Positions 28,552 through 34,945 of a stretch of DNA of 34,945 nt are shown in pieces. The notes under the pieces were generated by a model. It was not told the DNA's origin and ran no database searches. It was given only the letters and a program-made list of their open reading frames with translations. A program made the translations under genes and the position numbers. Within the stretch, counting starts at the first letter, position 1; every line of letters begins with the position of its first letter. The stretch comes from Opitutia bacterium Tous-C10FEB (lineage in GTDB: Bacteria > Verrucomicrobiota > Verrucomicrobiia > Opitutales > Opitutaceae): the NCBI GenBank assembly GCA_002304425.1, contig NEUY01000007.1, positions 1 to 34,945 on the forward strand, given 5' to 3'.

Positions 28552-28705
28552 AGGAGGAATGAAAAACTAAAAATTAAACGAGCGAGGTGCTGGTGAAATT
28601 ACGAAAGTAAAAAAATGAATGGGGTCGCCTCGATATGGAGGGAGGTACGCGCAGGGCAAGGGCGACGCGAATCAGGGGTGGAAGGCAGGCGAAGGGGTGA
28701 GCTTT

Positions 28706-28731
28706 GGGACCAAGACAATCTGAGGGACCAA
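28706..28731 (-). promoter_or_regulatory. Direct repeat, candidate AraC operator
   Basis: The 8-base word GGGACCAA occurs twice, at 28706-28713 and 28724-28731 (18 bases start to start; TTGGTCCC on the minus strand). It is about 155-180 bases upstream of the cupin gene and just downstream of the AraC-type regulator gene. Tandem half-sites spaced about two helical turns apart are usual for AraC-family binding. The rest of the gap (28552-28820) shows no convincing -35/-10 pair. A weak hairpin with a T-run at about 28797-28822 may end the regulator transcript. Confidence 0.4.
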
Positions 28732-28820
28732 CGATAAGCTAATCGATGATTTTTCTCTAGAAGACTGACGACAATATTTGGAAGGAAAACGTCGAGAAAA
28801 AACTCAGGCCCGTGCTGTTT

Positions 28821-29585
28821 TTATCCGGTGGTATGGCTGGCGTAGCGGAGCCGATAGGCCCGTGGGGTTTCTCCCATGAGGCGGCCAAATTCTTTGGTGA
28901 AGTGACTTTGATCGGCAAAGCCCGACTCGGCGGCGATTTCTGCTAGCAACTTCCGCGTGAAAACAAGGGCGCTACAGCTCATGCGTACACGGAGGTTACG
29001 TACATAATGATGCGGGGATACATGATAGGTGGCCTGAAATTGACGTTCAAAAACCCGCAGGGAGAGGCCGCAAATTTTGGCTAATCGGCTATTGGTAATC
29101 GATTCGCTGTAATTTTGACTAACAAACCGAATGGCCGCACTCAGCGGGGAGTCACCGGGAGACACCGGGGCCCGTTCGTCGATCGGTCGCGTGACCCCGG
29201 CCGTCCCGACGATGCGCCCTTGGGCATTATAGAGGGGGATTTTCGAGGTGATGCACCAGCGCGCGGTGTGATTGAAGCGGCCGATCAGTTCCACGCGGGA
29301 GAGAATGCGTTCACCTTGGAGCACGCGCTCGTCGTCCACGCGATACTGGTTAGCCATGACCGGTCCGCAAAAATCAAAATCAGTGCAGCCAATGATATCA
29401 GCGCGGCTGGCGACGCCAAAATTAAGCAGAAAGGCCATGTTGACCCATTGGTAGTGGCCCTCGGCGTCTTTCACCCATACCAGCAAATTTTCGACGTAAT
29501 CTAACAGCTCGATAATCTCGGGTGGTTTAGCCCCGATCCGGCGGAGTGAGGCTAGGAGATGGGGATCGGCTGATGGCGTTTTCAT
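28821..29585 (-). CDS. AraC-family transcriptional regulator with PAS sensor domain
   Basis: A 254-residue cytoplasmic regulator. Residues about 25-133 form a PAS domain (LVWVKDAEGHYQWVN, IIGCTDFDF, ARWCITSKIPLYNAQGRIVGTAGVTRP). Residues about 148-250 form the AraC double helix-turn-helix (SRLAKICGLSLRVFERQF; LAEIAAESGFADQSHFTKEF). The frame is open ten codons upstream, but the ATG at 29583-29585 overlaps the stop of the mutarotase-like gene as ATGA and is preferred. Transcribed toward the sugar locus, it probably activates that locus. The PAS ligand or redox signal is unknown. Confidence 0.9.
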   Translation of the reverse strand: MKTPSADPHLLASLRRIGAKPPEIIELLDYVENLLVWVKDAEGHYQWVNMAFLLNFGVASRADIIGCTDFDFCGPVMANQYRVDDERVLQGERILSRVELIGRFNHTARWCITSKIPLYNAQGRIVGTAGVTRPIDERAPVSPGDSPLSAAIRFVSQNYSESITNSRLAKICGLSLRVFERQFQATYHVSPHHYVRNLRVRMSCSALVFTRKLLAEIAAESGFADQSHFTKEFGRLMGETPRAYRLRYASHTTG

Positions 29586-30742
29586 GACGCCATAGCCGCC
29601 GTCGACGTGAGCCATGCTAGGTCAAGTGCGGTGTGCGTTTGCCGGCCATTAGCCGCGACCAGGTCAACGCCATCGCCGCGGGCGGTAATCGAGGCCACGC
29701 GATCGAAGCTTTTTGGAATCACGGCCATGGCCATGATGGTGCTGATCGAGGTGGGACGCTGCGCGTGTAATTTCAGCGTGGTCGGAATTCCCCGGCGATT
29801 GAGCGAATTAGGTCGGGCAGATTCGGCGAGCCCCAGATGGAAATAACCGGTGATATCCTCTAAGCCCATGACATCCGTATGTCGACCGTTCCAAGGGGCA
29901 TAATGCCGGCCGCCGTTGGAGATCCACATGACCGTGTGCCGCAGTACCCGTGGATCACGCAGGGCAAACCAAACATAGCCTTCAGCGGGGAAAGTTACGG
30001 CCGTCCAAGCGAAGGGAAGTTTCGCGTCCGCCGTCAACAGGGCGAGATCCTCATAACCGCGGCGGGCAGGATAAAGACTGAGATCAGCCTGACCGCCATC
30101 GAGCCGCGGCACGCGCTGCAAGGAACGAAACACCGCGCCCGGCTTCAGGCTTTGATAGCCGCCATTTTCTGGTAATTCGAACGGCTCGGGTAGGACTTGG
30201 CCGCGGATGAAACGACTCGTGCTGATGACCCCGCTGCCGGGTGAGGCGGGAAATTTTAGCGTAGCGTGATGACCGACATTCATGGGCCCGGTCATGCCAG
30301 TGAGAATATGCCGCGAGTAGATCGCGGTGTGGCCATCAATAAGGCTGATGAATTTATCCACGCGCCCCTTTCGCACCGTAGTGGCGAGGCTGGTCTGCAG
30401 AGTAACTCGGGCGCCGGAGCGCGTGAGCGACGCTGGCCGCCAGGTAGCGTTAGCCGTCTCGCCATGCGGCGGGTGTTGTTCGCCGCGCCAAGCGGTGGCG
30501 TTACCACCGAACGGGCAACAGAAAAAATCACCCCGCAAGGCGCGGAGGATGGCCGGTGATCCCGCGGCGAGGGGTTCCTCGGCCCAAGGGGCGACGGCAT
30601 AAGGCTGGACGATTTTCCGGCCTAACTGGAATTGCACGGGGCCGAGGTGGCCGCCTAATTTGGTTAGCCAGCCCTTAACCAAGCTCGATTTAATCGGCCA
30701 AGAAGGTTGGCCCTGGATGGTCGTCAGCGACAGGAAAGACAT
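29582..30742 (-). CDS. Hypothetical protein, possibly galactose mutarotase-like fold
   Basis: A 386-residue protein with no signal peptide and no cysteine-rich or membrane segment. I do not recognise a named family with certainty. The pattern HPPHGETANATW followed by repeated beta-strand stretches (ATLKFPASPGSGVIS, PFAWTAVTFPAEGYVWFAL, HTVMWISNGGRHYAPWNG) recalls aldose-1-epimerase-like beta-sandwich proteins, in which HG-x-x-x-x-x-W is common. It overlaps the AraC regulator by ATGA, so it may provide or remove the sugar signal of that regulator. This is inference from layout. The upstream region carries an epimerase-gene remnant rather than a clear promoter. Confidence 0.7.
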   Translation of the reverse strand: MSFLSLTTIQGQPSWPIKSSLVKGWLTKLGGHLGPVQFQLGRKIVQPYAVAPWAEEPLAAGSPAILRALRGDFFCCPFGGNATAWRGEQHPPHGETANATWRPASLTRSGARVTLQTSLATTVRKGRVDKFISLIDGHTAIYSRHILTGMTGPMNVGHHATLKFPASPGSGVISTSRFIRGQVLPEPFELPENGGYQSLKPGAVFRSLQRVPRLDGGQADLSLYPARRGYEDLALLTADAKLPFAWTAVTFPAEGYVWFALRDPRVLRHTVMWISNGGRHYAPWNGRHTDVMGLEDITGYFHLGLAESARPNSLNRRGIPTTLKLHAQRPTSISTIMAMAVIPKSFDRVASITARGDGVDLVAANGRQTHTALDLAWLTSTAAMAS

Positions 30743-30747
30743 GGCAG

Positions 30748-30906
30748 ATTGGGGACGCTTTTAAAATTAGAGTAATTCAGTAAGCGCGCGCTATCAGTCT
30801 TACTGCCCGTGGGAAAATTATCGAGATCGGCAATTTTGGGTTTTTTCGCGAGAAATTTGTCGCACAAATGTCTGCCCAGAAACCCCGCTTCGCCGGTGAT
30901 GAAATG
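30748..30906 (-). pseudogene. Remnant of NAD-dependent sugar-nucleotide epimerase/dehydratase
   Basis: The minus strand, read from 30906, gives 53 codons without a stop. They begin HFITGEAGFLGRHLCDKFL and continue through ADLDNFPTGSKTDS to LLNYSNFKSVPN. This matches the N-terminal Rossmann fold of extended short-chain dehydrogenases such as UDP-glucuronate decarboxylase, which read roughly VTGGAGFLGSHL, then LDNFFTG and a following helix. No start codon is in place, the second Gly of the GGAGFLG motif is Glu, and similarity ends just before the start of the 386-residue gene, where over 200 further residues would be expected. I read it as a truncated gene fossil. Confidence 0.75.
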
Positions 30907-30994
30907 TGCATTGTAAGAAGTAAGCCAAAAGTGAAAGAGGCCCCAAGCAGCTTGGCGAGCCTCCAGTCACGCGCTGAGGGAGCTACTTATCTTT

Positions 30995-31022
30995 GCGCTT
31001 TTGCGCTACCTTTAAAAGGCAG
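30995..31022 (-). terminator. Tandem hairpins downstream of lipoprotein gene
   Basis: Just after the lipoprotein stop (minus strand) come two small inverted repeats: CTGCCTTT/AAAGGTAG (31006-31022) and GCGC-AAAA-GCGC (30995-31006). They could end transcription of the lipoprotein gene, but neither is followed by a clear T-run. From here to 30907 I see nothing else interpretable. Confidence 0.35.
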
Positions 31023-31035
31023 TGAGGCCTAAAGC

Positions 31036-31908
31036 CTAGCGCGAAGCTGGTTGACCTAGAGGGGCGGCGTGATCTTTCGCCGCAGGCGCGTTTACATCGG
31101 ATGTTTCAGCTGCAGCCGGGTTGGTTAGGTGTAAACCAAGACCTATTCCCAGCGCGCGATTTCCAAGGTTGAGCCGCGATCCATATTGTGAGCATGGGTC
31201 CGATTTTGGCACATCTCGTTTATCGGCGTCTGGCCCGACCAAAAGTGCGGTAAAGCTTTCTGCAAAGTCTGAAGCAAAACGATGAGCGTCGCCGACGGCG
31301 GAGAGAGAACCCTTGTCAAAGGCAACGCTTGCGCCGCGCGACCAAGCCATCGCCGCGGCCTCGCCCCCGCCATTAGGAAGATCGACTGCCGCTTCTACGT
31401 TTAACCCGCCAAGACCAAGCGGTAAACGGATTGAACCTGGTCCTGGTACCACGCGGCTGACAATTGCACTGGCGACCGAAGCGACTGGATTCGTCTGTTG
31501 AAGGCCGGTCAGCGCAACGCGCACCGTGCTCGCGGCGATCAAGGGCTTTGCAGCGCTCGGAGGTGAGCTTGGCTCGATGTCGAAATAACGAGACAATTTA
31601 AAGCACATTTGCCGATCGATTTCGCCCAAAACCAAAGCGATATCGGCTGATGAAATCCCGCTGGGCAGGATTACGCCGTCTGCCACTTTTGCCGGTTCGA
31701 TTCGCACCGAGCGAATCTGGGTGAGCCGAGCGGGATCCGAACGCACATCCACTTGGGCCCGCATCACACCTTTGCTACGTACCATGGGCTGGGCCGCGTC
31801 GATAAAACCGGACCGCGTTGGCGCTTTGGTCACGCAGCCAGCAGTCAAGCCGAAGACTGCGGCGAGCGAGACGGCTAAGAAGGTTTGCTGGAGTGGAGTA
31901 TTTTTCAC
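31036..31908 (-). CDS. DUF3313-like lipoprotein
   Basis: A 290-residue lipoprotein, probably anchored in a cell membrane. With the GTG at 31906-31908 the N-terminus is a compact lipoprotein signal (LAVSLAAVFGLTAGC) with the lipidated Cys at residue 25. An ATG 16 codons upstream is also open but gives an unusual extension that reaches the end of the sulfatase remnant. After the lipobox, TKAPTRSGFID resembles the conserved start of DUF3313 proteins, and the central GLGGLNVEAAVDLPNGG and the late FASDFAESFTALL fit that family. No function is known. It stands alone between two gene remnants, which may mark a recombination-prone spot. Confidence 0.75.
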   Translation of the reverse strand: MKNTPLQQTFLAVSLAAVFGLTAGCVTKAPTRSGFIDAAQPMVRSKGVMRAQVDVRSDPARLTQIRSVRIEPAKVADGVILPSGISSADIALVLGEIDRQMCFKLSRYFDIEPSSPPSAAKPLIAASTVRVALTGLQQTNPVASVASAIVSRVVPGPGSIRLPLGLGGLNVEAAVDLPNGGGEAAAMAWSRGASVAFDKGSLSAVGDAHRFASDFAESFTALLVGPDADKRDVPKSDPCSQYGSRLNLGNRALGIGLGLHLTNPAAAETSDVNAPAAKDHAAPLGQPASR

Positions 31909-31949
31909 GACTGATAGAAAACTGGATGGGCCTAGGGGAGTGGTGCATG

Positions 31950-32192
31950 TTACCAAGTCAGAGGCCAGCCTGATTGCTCGCCGCCCCTTTGCCCCATTCT
32001 TTTTAAAAATTTAAAAAACTGCGCAAAGGGCGCCTGTTTCTGCTCCGCCGGAGCCAGATCGGCGACAAGATCCTCTAACTCGAGCGGATCTTTGGCGACA
32101 TGATAGAGTCTCGCGACCTGCGTCTTCGGGTAAAGGATGAGCTTCTATCCGTCATGAACCACCGCCCGCCGCAAGTCGAGATACGCGTCGAA
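31950..32192 (-). pseudogene. C-terminal remnant of a sulfatase with in-frame amber codon
   Basis: The minus strand from 32192 to the TAA at 31950-31952 encodes FDAYLDLRRAVVHDG, then TAG (32145-32147), then KLILYPKTQVARLYHVAKDP and LELEDLVADL. This is the hallmark end of type I sulfatases (RAVRDGRYKLIxYP ... LYDLxxDPxExxNLA), with the TAG sitting where Tyr or Trp is normal (TAT/TAC or TGG to TAG is a single change). No catalytic N-terminal part (CxPSR) is present; the 93 bases between it and the next gene are not recognisable. Apart from this remnant, 31909-32285 holds no gene. Confidence 0.8.
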
Positions 32193-32285
32193 CCCCTCCC
32201 TTTGAAGCGGTTAGCGGTAACGCGGGGCGGGTGGGGGAGACGTAGGCAGCGGGCAGGTCGCGGGGAGGGGAAGACGCGTACAGAA

Positions 32286-34526
32286 TTAGCTCCAGCGTAG
32301 ATCGCTGCGCGACAGGGGCATTTGGCGAATGCGTTTGCCGGTGGCGGCGAAGATGGCGTTGCAAATCGCTGGTGCGACCGGCGGTAAAGCCGGCTCACCG
32401 AGACCAGTGGTCGGGTAATTCGTCGAGAGGAAGTAGGTTTCCACTTTAGCGGGGGCCTCAGTGATGCGCATTAGCGGATAATCGTTAAAATTCCCCTGCA
32501 CGACGCGGCCACGTTCAATATTAATCTCCTGGCTCTTCAATGCGCAGAGACCGTCGAGCACGGAGCCTTCGACTTGATTCTCAGCGCCACTGAGGTTGAC
32601 CACTTGGGCACCGATGTCGCCGCCGGTGACAAAGCGGTCCACCTTGAGCTCGCCATCTTTGGTGACGGTGACCTCGGCGACTTGGGCAAAGTAGCCGAGG
32701 TGGCTGAAGTGAAAAGCCAGACCTGCGCCTGAGCCCTTGGCGAACTGCTTTTTGCCCCAACCAGCTTTCTCGGCCGCGAATTTAAGGACGTTACGCATGC
32801 GAGCGACGTTGTAAGGCCGACTGACTTGCTTGCCTTTGCCGCCTCCGCTGTTGCTGGCTGGCATTTCATCTTTATCGCCGAGGATTTCGAGCCTGAGTTC
32901 GAGCGGATCGCGCCCGCCGGCGTGGGCAAGTTCGTCGATGAAACTGTGAAAGACCCAAGAAAAAACGCAGCTACCGGGAGCGCGCCACGGACCCATGGGC
33001 CAGCCGGTGTCAAACATGGTTTGCTCGGCTTGGTAATTAGCGATCCAGCGGCCGGGAAACTCATCGGCGCTGAGATTGCCGCCGCTGCCGGGGCTACCGC
33101 CCTCGCCAAAGGTGAAAAAGTGGTTTTTCCATGCGACGATTTTTCCTTGGGCGTCGATCCCACCTTTTAGAAAGTGTAAACCGCCCGGGCGATATTGATC
33201 GTGTCGCATGTCGTCTTCGCGTGACCAAGTGAGTTTCACCGGTGCGTTAACCTTTTGGGCGATCGCAGCGGCCTCGATGAGGTAGTCCGCGCCGATCCGG
33301 CGACCGAAACCGCCGCCGGCGCGGTTAAGATGGAGGATGATCTTTTCAGGTGGGATGCCGAGGATCCGATTGACCATGCCGGTGCCGATGGACGGAATCT
33401 GGGTCGGGGACCAGATTTCCATCACGCCGTCTTTCCAGTGGGCGGTGGTATTTTGCGGCTCGAGGTTGGCGTGAGAAATGAACGGATAAACATAATTTGC
33501 TTCGACGATTTTGGCGGCTCCGCGTAGGGCGGCATCGGGGTCGCCATCTTTGCGGAGAACACGTTCACCGGGTTGGCCGGCTCTTTCTTTGGCCTGTTGA
33601 ACGAACCCATCCCAGCTCTCGTTTACAACTTTGCCCTCGTCCCAGACGATTTTCAGCTGTTTGCGGGCGGTCATCGCGGCCCAAGTCGAGTCGGCAATAA
33701 TGGCAACCCCGGGAACCAATTCTTTCAGTTTGCCGTTGCCCCCTAAAATAAAAGCGTCCCTGACGCCGGGAAGGGTCTTAATCTGGTCGAGGTTGGCGCT
33801 AACTACTTTGCCGCCAAAGGCCGGGCATTTTTCGTAAATGGCATAGAGCAGGCCCGGCAATTTGACATCGATACCAAACAGCGGTTTGCCGGTGACAATC
33901 GAGGGGGTGTCGTACTGCGGAACGCGCGTGCCCAGCAATTTGTAATCCTTGGGCTGCTTCAAAACTACGGCTGACTTATCTGGTACGGGCAACGTGGCCG
34001 CGGTGGCTGCAAGGTGACCATACGACAGCTTTTTGCCGGATGCGGTGTGGATTACCGTGGCGTTTTCGGCGCGGCATTCGCTTGCCGGGACACCCCAAGT
34101 CTGAGCGGCGGCTTGGACTAGCATCGTGCGCGCGGTGGCGCCGACGAGGTGGAAATTGTCGTAATTATTGGGCGTCGAGTTACTGCCGCCAGCTCCTTGA
34201 TTGCCGAATTTAGCGAGGTCGAAGTCTCCTTGCTCAATGGTAATATCATTGAACGGCACCTCGAGTTGCTCGGCGATGATCATCGGGAGCGAGGTTTTTA
34301 CGCCCTGGCCCATTTCGGGTTGTTTGGAGATAATAGTTATCTTCCCCGCGCCGGTAATGCGGACGAAGGCGTTGGGCGTGAAATCAGCTGAGGCCGAGGT
34401 GGCGGCGGCGACAGCGTCGCTGCCGGAGCGGATGTAAAATGCGAGGGCGAAGCCGCCGCTCGCGAGGCCCGTAAGTTTGATAAAGTTGCGGCGATCAACG
34501 GCGCGGGAGAGCAGGGATGCGTTCAT
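32286..34526 (-). CDS. Molybdopterin-binding subunit of xanthine dehydrogenase-family hydroxylase
   Basis: A 746-residue large subunit of the IorB type (isoquinoline 1-oxidoreductase-like aldehyde or N-heterocycle oxidoreductases). The ATG at 34524-34526 gives a twin-arginine signal ([20 protein letters not shown], Arg12-Arg13), so the folded Mo-enzyme is exported. A longer frame upstream is rejected because this ATG overlaps the small-subunit stop as ATGA. Cofactor-site motifs include [52 protein letters not shown] and the C-terminal [19 protein letters not shown] with the probable catalytic Glu. The partner is the 2Fe-2S subunit next to it. The substrate is unknown (aldehyde or N-heterocycle by family). 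Confidence 0.92.
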   Translation of the reverse strand: MNASLLSRAVDRRNFIKLTGLASGGFALAFYIRSGSDAVAAATSASADFTPNAFVRITGAGKITIISKQPEMGQGVKTSLPMIIAEQLEVPFNDITIEQGDFDLAKFGNQGAGGSNSTPNNYDNFHLVGATARTMLVQAAAQTWGVPASECRAENATVIHTASGKKLSYGHLAATAATLPVPDKSAVVLKQPKDYKLLGTRVPQYDTPSIVTGKPLFGIDVKLPGLLYAIYEKCPAFGGKVVSANLDQIKTLPGVRDAFILGGNGKLKELVPGVAIIADSTWAAMTARKQLKIVWDEGKVVNESWDGFVQQAKERAGQPGERVLRKDGDPDAALRGAAKIVEANYVYPFISHANLEPQNTTAHWKDGVMEIWSPTQIPSIGTGMVNRILGIPPEKIILHLNRAGGGFGRRIGADYLIEAAAIAQKVNAPVKLTWSREDDMRHDQYRPGGLHFLKGGIDAQGKIVAWKNHFFTFGEGGSPGSGGNLSADEFPGRWIANYQAEQTMFDTGWPMGPWRAPGSCVFSWVFHSFIDELAHAGGRDPLELRLEILGDKDEMPASNSGGGKGKQVSRPYNVARMRNVLKFAAEKAGWGKKQFAKGSGAGLAFHFSHLGYFAQVAEVTVTKDGELKVDRFVTGGDIGAQVVNLSGAENQVEGSVLDGLCALKSQEINIERGRVVQGNFNDYPLMRITEAPAKVETYFLSTNYPTTGLGEPALPPVAPAICNAIFAATGKRIRQMPLSRSDLRWS

Positions 34527-34945
34527 TGGGCACCTCCGATAGCAGGAGTTAGGGCGGCGGCAAGTTTGATGCCGGCGCGAATGCGCATGTAGGTGCCGCA
34601 GCGGCACAGATTACCAGCCATCGCGCCGTCGATGTCTTCGTCCGTCGGCTTAGGGTTGTCTTTTAAAAGTGCGGCCGCGGTCATAATTTGACCGGCTTGA
34701 CAGTAACCACATTGGGCAACGTCGAGGTCGGACCAGGCCTGCTGCACGGGGTGCAGTTTGGTGGTGCTGGCGGCTAGACCTTCGATGGTGGTTATCTTCA
34801 TGCGCCCAACGGTGGAAACAGGCGTGATGCAGGACCGAGACGGCACGCCGTTCAGATGAATGGTGCAGGCACCGCATTGGCCGATGCCGCAACCGAATTT
34901 TGTGCCGACGAGCTCGAGATGATCACGCAATACCCAAAGCAGCGG
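34523..34945 (-). CDS. 2Fe-2S subunit of molybdenum hydroxylase, N-terminus cut by window
   Basis: Small electron-transfer subunit (IorA/CoxS type) carrying two 2Fe-2S clusters. The plant-ferredoxin-type site is visible ([16 protein letters not shown] and a later Cys in SRSCIT), followed by the helical C-terminal cluster ([10 protein letters not shown] ... [11 protein letters not shown]). The frame runs into the right window edge (residues [12 protein letters not shown] lie before the first visible internal start), so roughly the first 30 residues are missing. The stop overlaps the start of the large subunit by ATGA, giving coupled synthesis. No FAD subunit is seen between them, consistent with the two-subunit IorAB layout. 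Confidence 0.93.
   Translation of the reverse strand, partial: PLLWVLRDHLELVGTKFGCGIGQCGACTIHLNGVPSRSCITPVSTVGRMKITTIEGLAASTTKLHPVQQAWSDLDVAQCGYCQAGQIMTAAALLKDNPKPTDEDIDGAMAGNLCRCGTYMRIRAGIKLAAALTPAIGGAQ

Noticed and set aside
28552-28570. AGGAGG followed by ATG on the plus strand
   Set aside because: A textbook-looking ribosome site, but the frame is only ATG-AAA-AAC-TAA. It is the complement of the pyrimidine leader of the cupin gene.
32075-32398. 107-residue minus-strand open frame over the sulfatase remnant
   Set aside because: It is in a different frame from the recognisable sulfatase tail, Arg/Ser-rich, and overlaps the end of the molybdopterin subunit gene.

Overview
The window looks like a chromosomal segment from a Verrucomicrobiota bacterium, plausibly Opitutaceae-like. 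The main evidence is three very large 'PVC-type' secreted dehydrogenases with HEAT repeats, a secreted DUF1080 protein, and sugar-isomerase and Gfo/Idh neighbours. This combination is typical of Planctomycetes and Verrucomicrobia. The genus is inferred; no rRNA or tRNA gene is present to test it.

Left part (1-10963), mostly housekeeping. leuS (minus) runs off the left edge. Divergently, and sharing one base with its start codon, lies a plus-strand run: an intact HtrA-type serine protease, a coupled paralogue that has lost its catalytic triad, riboflavin synthase, and a uracil-DNA glycosylase without Fe-S cysteines. A lone HPt phosphotransfer protein (minus) precedes the methyl-cycle pair metK-ahcY, which ends in a strong intrinsic terminator. 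A class IV aminotransferase follows.

Central part (10972-30742), all on the minus strand: a sugar-catabolic locus. In transcription order it contains a mutarotase-like protein coupled to a PAS-AraC regulator; a phosphomannose-isomerase-like cupin; a TIM-barrel isomerase; a Gfo/Idh oxidoreductase; a tagatose-3-epimerase-type isomerase; a 1693-residue ThuA/SGNH-like/propeller/HEAT/cupredoxin protein; a 914-residue propeller/HEAT/cytochrome c protein; a DUF1080 protein; and a 1440-residue SGNH-like/propeller/HEAT/cytochrome c protein. My inference is a pathway that oxidises a sugar or glycoside outside the cytoplasm, passes electrons to haem or copper carriers, cleaves the keto-glycoside with the DUF1080 enzyme and processes the product inside. 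Four-base ATGA overlaps couple several of these genes. A direct repeat upstream of the cupin gene is a candidate AraC operator.

Right part (30743-34945), minus strand. Two decayed gene remnants flank a DUF3313-like lipoprotein gene: the N-terminal part of an NAD-dependent sugar-nucleotide epimerase and the C-terminal end of a sulfatase with an in-frame amber codon. The window ends with a coupled molybdenum hydroxylase pair (2Fe-2S subunit, cut by the right edge, and a Tat-exported molybdopterin subunit).

The most interesting items are the copper-domain fusion in the 1693-residue protein, the active/inactive HtrA pair, the SGNH modules lacking catalytic Ser and Asp, the two gene fossils, and a general absence of Shine-Dalgarno sequences with pyrimidine-rich leaders instead.
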